Assembly: GCF_000763385.1 (NCBI RefSeq)
Contig: NZ_JQFA01000002.1
Location: forward strand, 2,356,001-2,420,000
DNA from: Leptolyngbya sp. KIOST-1
Lineage (GTDB): Bacteria; Cyanobacteriota; Cyanobacteriia; Phormidesmidales; Phormidesmidaceae
Reading direction: 5' to 3'
DNA length: 64,000 nt
Made by a program: the position numbers and the translations under genes. Position 1 is the first letter of the stretch. Each line of letters starts with the position of its first letter. Below the pieces are notes generated by a model. The model was not told where the DNA came from. It searched no databases and saw only the letters and a list, made by a program, of their open reading frames with translations. Of the stretch, positions 24,381 to 32,397 are shown in pieces.

Positions 24381-25970
24381 CTAGCCGCCCAGAATAAACA
24401 GACCCAGCATGGTGGCGCTGTTCCAGGCGCTGTGGAGCACCATCGGGGAGAGCAGGTTGCGCGATCGCGTATACACAAACCCCAAAACGGCCCCCAGCAG
24501 CGTCAGGGGCAGCACCTCCGAGAGACTCAGGTGGGCGGCGGCAAAAATAAAGGCGCTCAGGGCGATCGCCCAGCCCGCCGACAGGTAGCGGGTCAGCGAG
24601 GGCAGCAAAAAGCCGCGAAACAACACTTCTTCAAACAGGGGCGCGGCGATCGCCGCCGTCAGAAAGAACACCAGCAGCGCCACGCCGTCCTGTTCCTCCA
24701 GCACGGTTTGCAGCAGCGGGTTGCTGCCCCCCTGCCCCTGCCAGATTTTTTGGTTGAGCAGGGCGACGCCAAACATCAGCGGCAGGGCCACAAAGTAGCC
24801 GCCCAGGCCCCACAGCAGCCCCGGCCCCGAGAGCCGGAGGCGAAACAGGTCCTTGGGCATGGGCTTGAAGGAGCGGATAGACCACCACAGCACCCCCAGC
24901 GACCCCGCCGCCATCAGCAGGTAGTACACCAGCGAAAAAATGGCCCGGCCCCGGCTGCTGAGTCCCGCACCGCCCAGGCCCAGGCTCCCCAGCACCAGCG
25001 GCAGCAAAATTTGGCCCACAAAGAAAAACCCGGCGATCAGCACCTGCCAGATGGTCTCCCCGGTCCAGGGAATCTCCCAGCCGCGATCGCCATTTTGGCT
25101 CAGCACCGACTGACGGCCCCGCAGCACCCGCTGGGCCACCAGCCAGATCAGCAGACCAACGCCAATTACCGTGCCCAGGGCGGGGATGGTGCCAATCAGG
25201 GCCAGCCTGAGCAGCTGGTTCCGGGCCGCCAGCTGCTCACGGGCCAGTAGCTGGGCGCGGCGGTCTGCGCCAGCGGGGTCCCCCGTCTGGGCCTGTAGCT
25301 CGTACACCCGGTCCAGGGCGCGGTACTCAAACCAACCGTCCAGGGCGTCCTGTAGCAAAGCTTCGTCCTCGGGGGCCACCGCGTTGTCCTGCCACAGGCG
25401 AATCAGCGTGTCGGCGGTACGCATCGCCAGGGCCGGGGCGGTGTCGCTGTCGCGCACCTGAGCCCAGCGATCGCCTGCGGCCTGCGGCTGCCCCTGGTAG
25501 GCATCCATCAGGCCCAGGCGAATATCCAGCTGCTGGATCAGCTGTTCCTGCTGGGTGATGGCGGTTTGCAGCCGGCGAGCCAGGGGTTTGCCCGCGTTGG
25601 TTTCCTCGGCGAGGGAATTACTGCTCTGGTCCACCGCTTCTGCCCTGAGCGATCGCCCCTCGGCCAGCCCCGTCGCCGCCTGGGCCCGCACCTCTTCGTA
25701 CTGCTGCTGGGCACTGGCGATCGGGTCTTGGCCCAGCAGCCCCTCCCGCAGCATCGGCCACTGGTCGGCAGGCAACCCCTCCCCCTGCCAGACGCTGCCC
25801 TCCAGCAGCAGGTCGGTCTGGTAGAGCTGGAGCTGGTTGGCCACCTGGGGCTCACTCCAGCTGCTCAGCAGCGATTGCACCACCACCAGCCCCACCAGGG
25901 CGGTCAGGATAACTAAAATCAAGCGTCTGACCGAGAGCCAGGAGCCAGTCGTGTCGGGTTCAGGGGTCAT
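24381..25970 (-). CDS. CPBP family intramembrane glutamic endopeptidase with long N-terminal region
   Basis: A 529-residue membrane protein. The C-terminal third is a CPBP (Abi/CaaX-like) protease domain with its three motifs: EEVLFRGF, FIFAAAHLSL and HSAWNS. The Glu, Arg, His and Asn residues of the active site are intact. Ahead of it are several helices (LALIGTIPALGTVIGVGLLI and others). The N-terminal half is a helical soluble region (residues about 45-240) starting with one membrane anchor (LILVILTALVGLVVVQSLLS). This long extension is typical of a cyanobacterial and plant subgroup. Substrates are unknown. Confidence 0.88.
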   Translation of the reverse strand: MTPEPDTTGSWLSVRRLILVILTALVGLVVVQSLLSSWSEPQVANQLQLYQTDLLLEGSVWQGEGLPADQWPMLREGLLGQDPIASAQQQYEEVRAQAATGLAEGRSLRAEAVDQSSNSLAEETNAGKPLARRLQTAITQQEQLIQQLDIRLGLMDAYQGQPQAAGDRWAQVRDSDTAPALAMRTADTLIRLWQDNAVAPEDEALLQDALDGWFEYRALDRVYELQAQTGDPAGADRRAQLLAREQLAARNQLLRLALIGTIPALGTVIGVGLLIWLVAQRVLRGRQSVLSQNGDRGWEIPWTGETIWQVLIAGFFFVGQILLPLVLGSLGLGGAGLSSRGRAIFSLVYYLLMAAGSLGVLWWSIRSFKPMPKDLFRLRLSGPGLLWGLGGYFVALPLMFGVALLNQKIWQGQGGSNPLLQTVLEEQDGVALLVFFLTAAIAAPLFEEVLFRGFLLPSLTRYLSAGWAIALSAFIFAAAHLSLSEVLPLTLLGAVLGFVYTRSRNLLSPMVLHSAWNSATMLGLFILGG

Positions 25971-26066
25971 GGGAAGGCAAATAAAGGTCAGCAGCGAAAA
26001 ATGCTACCTCCCCATTATTCCACTGGGTCTACCCGTGGGGGAACGCAGGGGGTAGCGCCGCTGCCA

Positions 26067-26873
26067 TTAATTGGGATCGGGCTTTGGCCGGGGTGGGTGG
26101 GGCAGGGCAAAACGGGCTACGGCCAGCCCAATCAGCAGCACCCCGGCGGCAATCAGCGCCGCCCACAGCACGGCGGGAGTCTCGCTCTGGCGCACCGCGA
26201 TCGCCACCAGGGCCCAGACAAACACCAGGGTAAAGGCCACATCCTGGCGGCGGTAGATAACGACCGCCCCCAGCAGGGTTACCACCACCACCATCGCCAC
26301 CGTCCAGGTCACCGCTGTAAGGCCCCAGCCGTCCCAGGGCGACGCGTAGAGGGCCGCCGCCACGTTGACAATGGTGGCTACCGAAATCCAGGCCAGATAG
26401 ATACTGAAGGGAATGTGCGCCATCCAGCGGCGCTGGCGAGAGGGGCGATCGCGACCGATATTGAACGTTCGGTAGGCGCCGATCAGGGGGAGCAAAATCC
26501 CCAGCATCGCCAGAATGGACCAGCCGAACTGCTCCAGGGTAAAGAGAAAAATCCAGATGACTTGAGCGATGCAGGCCACAATCAGCAGCTGGTTGACCCG
26601 CTGAATGTCGGGCTGGCTACGCCGTTCCCGGTTGAACTGGTACAGACCGTAGGCCAGCAGCCCCAGGTAGATCAGTCCCCAAATGGAGAAGGCATAGCTG
26701 GCGGGGATGATCAGCACGTCCACCAGCTGAGTGTTGGCAATTTCGCCAATATTTTGCCCCCCAGGCGGAAAGGCGTTGGAGAGGGTGTTGATAGCCAGAG
26801 TCGCTACAATCGCCACCGCAGTAGCGATGGCCAGCCCTTTGCCCGATGGCGAGTGGTGCTGAGGCGTATCCAT
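26067..26873 (-). CDS. TspO/MBR-related tryptophan-rich membrane protein
   Basis: A 268-residue membrane protein with about seven helices. IIPASYAFSIWGLIYLGLL (near 53-72) is the TspO/MBR-type FxxWGxIY pattern, followed by IAQVIWIFLFTLEQFGWS and FSIYLAWISVATIVN. It is longer than canonical TspO (about 160 residues) and belongs to the extended group annotated as tryptophan-rich sensory proteins. Tetrapyrrole or stress-ligand binding is known for TspO but is only inferred here. The C-terminus ends with a Pro-rich tail. No regulatory site is evident. Confidence 0.78.
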   Translation of the reverse strand: MDTPQHHSPSGKGLAIATAVAIVATLAINTLSNAFPPGGQNIGEIANTQLVDVLIIPASYAFSIWGLIYLGLLAYGLYQFNRERRSQPDIQRVNQLLIVACIAQVIWIFLFTLEQFGWSILAMLGILLPLIGAYRTFNIGRDRPSRQRRWMAHIPFSIYLAWISVATIVNVAAALYASPWDGWGLTAVTWTVAMVVVVTLLGAVVIYRRQDVAFTLVFVWALVAIAVRQSETPAVLWAALIAAGVLLIGLAVARFALPHPPRPKPDPN

Positions 26874-27022
26874 AGCCGCTAAACCAATGTCAGGAAAAAC
26901 AGGGAATTGAACTGAAGACCGTATCTTATCCTCCCTTGAGCCGAGGCAAATGGTGACTACCTGTGGTTAGATTGAACCGCTGGTCAGGATTTTGCAGATT
27001 TCTCTATTTGGGATCGCAACCT

Positions 27023-28054
27023 ATGCCGCGCCTGCCTCGCCGCCGCTTTTTACTCACTACAACCGCCATGGTCGGGGGCCTGGTGGGCAGCCTGATCTAT
27101 CGACGGGTGCGATCGTCCCCAATCCTGCCGTCGCAGCCACAACCCCTGCTTCAGGCCGCCCCTGCCCTGGTGGCCAGTCCCGATTGGCAGTCCACCCCGG
27201 CCCTGGCCATGCCCACGCGGGTGCTGGGGCGCACCGAGCTTACCCTCCCGGTGCTGGGGTTGGGCGGCTCAGCCTCTCCTCTGTCGCGGCCAGGGGCCGA
27301 AGCCGAAGCCCTGGCCATCATTGAGGCGGCCTACGCCGGAGGCATTCGCTATTTTGATACCGCCGCCAACTACGGCCCCAGCGAAGCGCGACTGGGCCAG
27401 GTGCTGCCAGCGGTGCGCTCTGAGGTGGTGATTGCCACCAAAACCAGTCACCGCGATCGCGACCAGGCCTGGCGTCAGCTCGAACAATCGCTCCAGCGGC
27501 TCCGCACCGACTATATCGACCTCTGGCAGTTTCACGCCATTACCCACGCCTGGGATGTCGATACCCTACTCGATCGAAGCCGGGGTGCCATTCTGGCCGC
27601 CGAAGAAGCCAAAGCCCAGGGTCTGATTGGCGCCATTGGCATCACCGGCCACAACAACCCCGAAATTTTTGTCAACGCCCTGGGCCGCTACCCTTTCGAC
27701 ACCGCCCTCATCCCCATCAACGCCGCCGATGTTCACACCCCGTCGTCGTTTATTCGCCAGGTGCTGCCCGCCGCCCAGCAGCACAACACCGGCATCATCG
27801 CCATGAAGGTACCCGCCTACGGTCGTCTGTTCAAGCCGGGGGTCCTGACGGGTATGGCCGAAGCCCTGGGCTACGCCCTCACCCAGCCCCAGGTACACAG
27901 CTGCATTGTTGCCGCCGATACCCTCCTCCAGCTGGAAGAAAACCTGGCGGCGGCCAGGTCCTTTCAGCCCCTGGCCGCCGCCGCCCTGGCCGATATGGAG
28001 CAGCGCACCGCCGCCCACTGGGAAGAGGCCAGTTTCTTTCGTCGCTGGGCCTAG
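27023..28054 (+). CDS. Tat-exported aldo/keto reductase family protein
   Basis: A 343-residue protein with a twin-arginine signal (PRRRFLLTTTAMVGGLVGSL) followed by an aldo/keto reductase barrel. The barrel shows TELTLPVLGLGG, FDTAANYGPSEARLG with catalytic Asp and Tyr, VIATKTSHRDRDQ with catalytic Lys, and DYIDLWQFHAI with catalytic His. All four active-site residues are therefore present. Export by Tat suggests folding with NADP(H) in the cytoplasm before transport, or anchoring by the uncleaved signal. ATG 27023 places the signal at the N-terminus; a GTG at 26963 is in frame but less likely. The substrate is unknown. Confidence 0.88.
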   Translation: MPRLPRRRFLLTTTAMVGGLVGSLIYRRVRSSPILPSQPQPLLQAAPALVASPDWQSTPALAMPTRVLGRTELTLPVLGLGGSASPLSRPGAEAEALAIIEAAYAGGIRYFDTAANYGPSEARLGQVLPAVRSEVVIATKTSHRDRDQAWRQLEQSLQRLRTDYIDLWQFHAITHAWDVDTLLDRSRGAILAAEEAKAQGLIGAIGITGHNNPEIFVNALGRYPFDTALIPINAADVHTPSSFIRQVLPAAQQHNTGIIAMKVPAYGRLFKPGVLTGMAEALGYALTQPQVHSCIVAADTLLQLEENLAAARSFQPLAAAALADMEQRTAAHWEEASFFRRWA

Positions 28055-28328
28055 TACTTGACCAACTTGATTGTGACAGGCTCCAACGGTCTAACGGTGC
28101 AGGGTGCACGGTGTACGGTTCACGGCTCGCCTTAAACCGCTTACCGTGAACCGTGAACCCTAAGGCACACCTCTCGTCATTATTTTTTTGACTAAGCACT
28201 AGTGGTCTGTTAAGCAGGCCACAAAATGTTACTTGCCGTGGTAGAAGTGCTCTGGCCAGTGCAAACTAAATAATGACCATAGGCAACCCCGGCGGCAATC
28301 GGGCGAGGCCGATCCCTGGAGATTGTTT
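28055..28328. repeat. Intergenic hairpin and upstream region of the GH57 gene
   Basis: ACGGTTCACGG at 28115-28125 pairs with CCGTGAACCGT at 28144-28154 (11 bp, 18-base loop). It is built from heptamer-like GTTCACG units typical of cyanobacterial short repeats. The remainder to 28328 must hold the GH57 gene's promoter; I assign no hexamers. Confidence 0.55.
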
Positions 28329-29822
28329 ATGTCTGGTGCTGTGCTCTCCCCCGTAGATTGGCCTGCCTTGGAAGAGGGGCTACCGCCGCTCTCGGGTCGC
28401 GAAGCCGATATTGCTGCCGTGATGGCCGGCGGTGAGCCGGTATTTTTACCCCACACCAATCTGAATTTGGCGGATATTTCGGCGGGCTTTGCGATCGCCC
28501 TGCACATGCACCAGCCCACCATTCCGGCTGGGGCCACCGGGGAGCTGATCAACCACCTTCAGTACATGTTTGAGCACCCCTACGACGGGGACAACCACAA
28601 CGCTGGCACCTTTGCCTACTGCTACGCCCGCCTGGGAGACTTCATTCCCGAGCTGGTCAGCCAGGGCTGCAACCCCCGCGTCATGCTCGACTACTCGGGC
28701 ACGCTGCTGTGGGGGCTGCAGCAGATGGACCGCCAGGACATTCTGGCCAAGCTGCGCCGTCTGGCCTGCGACTCCGCCTACCAGCCCTACGTGGAGTGGC
28801 TGGGCACCTGCTGGGGTCACGCCGTGATACCCTCCACCCCGGTGCCCGACCTGAGGCTGCATATTCGCGCCTGGCAGCACCACTTTGCCGCCCTGTTTGG
28901 CCCCGAGGCTCTGGCCCGAGTGCGGGGCTTTTCGCCGCCGGAGATGCACCTGCCCAACCACCCCGACGTGCTCTACGCTTTTGTAAAGACACTCAAAGAC
29001 TGCGGCTATCGCTGGCTGCTGGTGCAGGAGCACACGGTGGAAAGCCTGGAGGGGCACGGCCTCTCGCAACCCCACCTGCCCCACCGCCTGGTGGCCCGCA
29101 ACAGCCAGGGCGAGGTGGTCGAGATCGTGGTGCTGGTCAAAACCCAGGGCTCTGACACCAAGCTGGTGGGTCAAATGCAGCCCTACTGGGAGGCCAAGAC
29201 CCTGGGCCACGTTGACCTGGGCCATACCACGGTGCCGCCCTTGGTCAGCCAGATCAGCGACGGCGAAAACGGCGGCGTGATGATGAACGAATTTCCCAGC
29301 GCCTTCATGCGATCGTGGTACGAAATGCGCGACAACGGCGGCGGTCGCCGGGGGGTGGTGGGCCTTAACGGCACCGAATACCTGGAGCTGCTAGGGGCGG
29401 CGGGGTGCGGCCCAGAGACGTTTCCCCCCTGCCAGGCGGTGGGGCAGAGCCGCCTGTGGCAGGCGATGGGTGACGCGACCGGGCCCGAGGCGGTGACAGC
29501 GGCGATCGCCGCTATCCACGCCGAGGACCAGGGCTTCTCAATGGAGGGGGGCTCCTGGACGGGCGATCGCAGCTGGGTAGTGGGTTACGACAACGTGCTC
29601 GACCCCATGGAGCGCCTCTCCGCTCAGTTTCACCAAACCATGCAGCGCCAGAGCGAGCGGGGAGACTCCCTGGAGCGCCAGTACCGCTACCGCAACGCCC
29701 TGATCCACAACCTGCTGCTGCAAACCAGCTGTTTTCGCTACTGGGGCCAGGGCACCTGGACAGACTACGCCAAAGAACTCTACCGCCGCGGCCAGGCCAT
29801 TCTTTCTCACGACTTTGCTTAG
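28329..29822 (+). CDS. Glycoside hydrolase family 57 protein
   Basis: A 497-residue cytoplasmic protein of the GH57 group, whose members act on alpha-glucans (amylase, branching enzyme, 4-alpha-glucanotransferase). Key segments are FAIALHMHQPTIPAG (the family HxHQP opening), LDYSGTLLWGLQQMD, EWLGTCWGHAVIPSTP and RGFSPPEMHLP with the probable Glu nucleophile. VSQISDGENGGVMMNEFPSA has the probable Asp acid/base. The exact activity cannot be read from sequence. ATG 28329 is used instead of a TTG two codons upstream. The TAG stop at 29820-29822 overlaps the end of a family B repeat. Confidence 0.85.
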   Translation: MSGAVLSPVDWPALEEGLPPLSGREADIAAVMAGGEPVFLPHTNLNLADISAGFAIALHMHQPTIPAGATGELINHLQYMFEHPYDGDNHNAGTFAYCYARLGDFIPELVSQGCNPRVMLDYSGTLLWGLQQMDRQDILAKLRRLACDSAYQPYVEWLGTCWGHAVIPSTPVPDLRLHIRAWQHHFAALFGPEALARVRGFSPPEMHLPNHPDVLYAFVKTLKDCGYRWLLVQEHTVESLEGHGLSQPHLPHRLVARNSQGEVVEIVVLVKTQGSDTKLVGQMQPYWEAKTLGHVDLGHTTVPPLVSQISDGENGGVMMNEFPSAFMRSWYEMRDNGGGRRGVVGLNGTEYLELLGAAGCGPETFPPCQAVGQSRLWQAMGDATGPEAVTAAIAAIHAEDQGFSMEGGSWTGDRSWVVGYDNVLDPMERLSAQFHQTMQRQSERGDSLERQYRYRNALIHNLLLQTSCFRYWGQGTWTDYAKELYRRGQAILSHDFA

Positions 29823-30040
29823 AACATCGGTGCAGTTTGGTTAGGATCTCCCTCTGCCACCGCAGGGTCTACAGAGCCCTACCCATTCCCTGGCAGAACA
29901 GTGGTTTAAACCGATGATCGATCACTCCTTTCCGTCGGGTCCAGGGCGGCGGAACGTCCCTGGTCGACGGGGGTCTGGGGCCAGCGACATGGCCCCAGCA
30001 GCACGTTGGGCTTACCGCCGCTATTCTAAGCTCGCGCGCC
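29821..30040 (-). repeat. Family B dispersed repeat, copy B2
   Basis: On the minus strand this matches B1 (40185-40375): TGGGGCCATGTCGCTGGCCC, then ATCGATCATCGGTTTAAACC, then GTAGACCCTGCGGTGGC. It differs by a 33-base insertion near 29938-29970 that is itself a hairpin (CCAGGG / CCCTGG). Both copies keep a short open frame that ends at the same place. The repeat begins on the GH57 stop codon. The rest of the gap to 30114 has only a GAGTCTCT-type short palindrome and no gene. Confidence 0.8.
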
Positions 30041-30114
30041 CTTAACCCCTCTACGGCAGAGGACTCGTACCGAGTCTCTAATCCCAGGTCGCGCCTGGGA
30101 TTAAGTAACACCAA

Positions 30115-30149
30115 CAAAAAAAGGGCAACAAGCCTGACTTGCTGCCCTT
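30115..30149 (-). terminator. Terminator of the small protein gene at 30215-30523
   Basis: AAGGGCAACAAG at 30121-30132 pairs, with one mismatch, with CTTGCTGCCCTT at 30138-30149 (loop of five bases). The A-run at 30116-30122 is a T-tail on the minus strand. Confidence 0.85.
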
Positions 30150-30214
30150 GAGTGAGGTGATAATGCGTTTTCTAAGGCTGGGTCAATTGCCCAGGCGCAC
30201 TGGCTTAACGATGG

Positions 30215-30523
30215 CTACTCGTAGTAGCGCTGATCCAGCCAGGTGCGTACATCCTGCTCGGAGTAGAACGAGCGGGTGCGGTTGGTCACCGGGTCGTGGG
30301 CAAACCAGAGCGGCTGACCATTGCGGGTGCGCTGCCAAATGCGCAGTTCGTTTTGGCCGGTAAAGAATCTCATAGCGCGATCTCCTAACTGTTTGAGGGC
30401 CTGCCCTAGGCCGTGAGCAATGGGACGATGAATGGGACGGGAGCCTAAAGTAGGTTGCACCAGGGCTTCTAGGCGCTGACGCTGTTGCTGCAGGTCACGG
30501 TTGGGGTTGCGGGTAGTGTCCAT
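30215..30523 (-). CDS. Conserved cyanobacterial small protein, function unknown
   Basis: A 102-residue basic, soluble protein. The N-terminal half is helical and Gln/Arg-rich (DLQQQRQRLEALVQPTLG). The C-terminal half carries ELRIWQRTRNGQPLWFAHDP and SEQDVRTWLDQRYYE, a compact WQ..NG..W pattern that looks like a small beta-sheet. I recall similar uncharacterised cyanobacterial proteins but know no function. GGGAGG seven bases ahead of the ATG and a strong terminator downstream make it a well-supported single-gene unit. Confidence 0.75.
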   Translation of the reverse strand: MDTTRNPNRDLQQQRQRLEALVQPTLGSRPIHRPIAHGLGQALKQLGDRAMRFFTGQNELRIWQRTRNGQPLWFAHDPVTNRTRSFYSEQDVRTWLDQRYYE

Positions 30524-30921
30524 GGTTTTGCCTCCCTAGGATTAGAATGGGGCTCCAAAGCTGGAGCAGACGACGCTCAGGCAGCAGGCTCCGTGACCCG
30601 CTGGGGGCCAAACCGAGCTGTAACCGTTACAGGGCTGGGACTGAGAACTGGGGCTTATACCAGGTCCGAGTTCAAACACCCCAGATCAAAGCAGGAATCC
30701 CGTAGGAGCAAACGGTTGTTTGCCCTCCACTAATCAGGGGGTAGGTAACCAGGCTGTGAGCGCAGCGGTAGCTGCGCTGCCGTCGTCGATATACCCAATC
30801 TAAGCAAGGGACAAAAATGTAACAAAGCATAACGTGAATAGGTTCTATGCAAAAAATCGATAGGCTGGCTTTTACCTGAGCCCTTAGCCTTAGAATCAGC
30901 ATTTAGGGGTTTCCAGCCGCT
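30524..30921. promoter_or_regulatory. Divergent regulatory region left of the LysR gene
   Basis: Four hundred bases between divergent genes. It holds a 7-bp stem GCGCAGC/GCTGCGC with a GGTA loop at 30760-30777 and a CCCGTAGG...CCCTCC short repeat near 30692-30728. LysR regulators usually bind T-N11-A sites near their own start, but I could not single one out. No credible gene on either strand. Confidence 0.4.
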
Positions 30922-31827
30922 ATGAACCTCAGCAAAGTCAAGCTCTCTCAACTGCGGGCCCTAGTTGCGATCGCCGACTGCGGCAACTTCAGCGAAGCCG
31001 CCCTACAGCTCGATGTCACCCAGTCCACCGTGAGCCACGCCATCGCCACCCTGGAAGAGGAGCTGGGCATCACCCTTTTGCAGCGCGGTCGCCACGGGGC
31101 GCGCCTGACCCCGGTGGGCGATCGCGTTACCACCCACGCCCGCGCCATGCTGGGCCTGCTCGACACCATCGGCAGCGAGGCCAACCAGGCGCGGGGAGTA
31201 CAGGGCGGCACCCTGCGGATTGCCTCCTTTCGCAGCGTGGCCACCCATGTGCTGCCGGGGGCGATCGCGCGGTTGCACCGCAGGTACCCCGCGATCGCCA
31301 TCAGCGTCCACGAAATGGACGAGCTGCACCAGCTCAAGCAGGCCCTGGTCAAAGGCGAAGTAGACCTCTGCGTTGCCGAAACCATCGACGGCGACGATGT
31401 GGAAAGCCTGGTCATCTTTGACGACGACTATGTGGCCCTGCTGCCCCCCGGCTATCGCCCCCAAAGCAGCACCCTGACCCTGGAAGAACTGCGCCAGCAG
31501 CCCATCATCGGCTCCAGCCACAGCAGCTGCGGCCTCCGCATTCGCACCGTGCTGGGGGCACAGGCGCAGCCACTCGAGATTGCCTACTGCATTCGCCACG
31601 ATTCATCGATGGTAGCGATGGTGCAGCAGGGATTGGGCATCGCCATTCTGCCCCGCCTGGCTGCCCAGCCGGTGCCCCCCGAGGTGCAGATCTGCTCGCT
31701 GCCGTTCCCGATCTCGCGCCCAATCGGAGCCACCATTCTCAAAGATGCCCTGCACACCCCCGCCCTCTACGCCTTCCTCGATGCCCTACGCGAAACCGGG
31801 GAGTTTAGCCGCATCAGAGCTGTTTAA
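30922..31827 (+). CDS. LysR family transcriptional regulator
   Basis: A 301-residue regulator. The N-terminal winged helix-turn-helix is at residues about 6-65 (LSQLRALVAIADCGNFSEAA, then STVSHAIATLEEELGITLLQ). The C-terminal effector-binding domain spans about 90-295 (GGTLRIASFRSVATHVLPGA, VKGEVDLCVAETIDGDDVES). No metabolic gene is divergently transcribed next to it, so the regulon cannot be guessed from context. The divergent neighbour is the uncharacterised 102-residue protein. The next genes on its own strand are the DUF4160/DUF2442 pair. Confidence 0.93.
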   Translation: MNLSKVKLSQLRALVAIADCGNFSEAALQLDVTQSTVSHAIATLEEELGITLLQRGRHGARLTPVGDRVTTHARAMLGLLDTIGSEANQARGVQGGTLRIASFRSVATHVLPGAIARLHRRYPAIAISVHEMDELHQLKQALVKGEVDLCVAETIDGDDVESLVIFDDDYVALLPPGYRPQSSTLTLEELRQQPIIGSSHSSCGLRIRTVLGAQAQPLEIAYCIRHDSSMVAMVQQGLGIAILPRLAAQPVPPEVQICSLPFPISRPIGATILKDALHTPALYAFLDALRETGEFSRIRAV

Positions 31828-31862
31828 AGATTGTCAGCATCTACTGTTGAAGATTGGGCATA

Positions 31863-32120
31863 ATGCCAACAATCAGTCGGTTTTATGGGATCGTTGTTTT
31901 CATAAACTATAACGATCACCAACCCCACACTTTCACATCCCGCTACCAGGATCAGGAGATAATCGTTGAAATTGAGACTGGTACAGTTGAGGGGAGAATG
32001 GCAAAACGTGCTTTGAGAATGGTACTGGAGTGGCTCGATCTTCACCAAGAAGAACTTATGGCTAATTGGGAGCTTGCCAGACAGAGAAAAGCTCTAAATG
32101 AAATTCAACCTTTACAGTAG
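31863..32120 (+). CDS. DUF4160 family protein (probable toxin-antitoxin partner)
   Basis: An 85-residue protein beginning MPTISRFYGIVVFINYNDHQ, the standard DUF4160 opening, followed by HTFTSRYQDQEIIVEIETG and a C-terminal helix rich in Leu and Trp (MVLEWLDLHQEELMANWELA). DUF4160 genes are typically found directly before DUF2442 genes, as here. Such pairs are suspected type II toxin-antitoxin modules, although the activity is not established to my knowledge. ATG 31863 is chosen over an in-frame upstream start at 31854 because it gives the family N-terminus. Codon use is plainer and less GC-rich than neighbouring genes, hinting at transfer. Confidence 0.87.
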   Translation: MPTISRFYGIVVFINYNDHQPHTFTSRYQDQEIIVEIETGTVEGRMAKRALRMVLEWLDLHQEELMANWELARQRKALNEIQPLQ

Positions 32121-32132
32121 GTGGGCTTTGCT

Positions 32133-32387
32133 ATGTTTCTTCATATTGTGAGTATTGATTATTTGGGGGCCTATAAGCTGAGGCTTGTGTTCAACAATCA
32201 GACTGTTCAAGAGGTTGACCTTGCCCAAGAGCTATACGGCGAGATCTTCGAACCTCTTAAGGACGTTAACTTCTTCAGGCAAGTCTTTCTCAACCCCGAA
32301 ACTAACACCATCCAATGGCCAAACAGCGCAAACTTTGCCCCAGAATTCTTGTACGATCTCGGTCAAAACATCCCTCAGGCAGCATGA
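32133..32387 (+). CDS. DUF2442 family protein (probable toxin-antitoxin partner)
   Basis: An 84-residue protein, MFLHIVSIDYLGAYKLRLVF at the N-terminus, then ELYGEIFEPLKDVNFFRQVF and a C-terminal TIQWPNSANFAPEFLYD, which is the DUF2442 signature. It starts 12 bases after the DUF4160 stop (a GTG at 32121 would abut it), so the two are co-transcribed and probably translationally coupled. DUF2442 proteins are small DNA-binding-like proteins and are proposed antitoxins. The glycosyltransferase start at 32398 lies 11 bases downstream. Confidence 0.87.
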   Translation: MFLHIVSIDYLGAYKLRLVFNNQTVQEVDLAQELYGEIFEPLKDVNFFRQVFLNPETNTIQWPNSANFAPEFLYDLGQNIPQAA

Positions 32388-32397
32388 TTTTGGTGAG

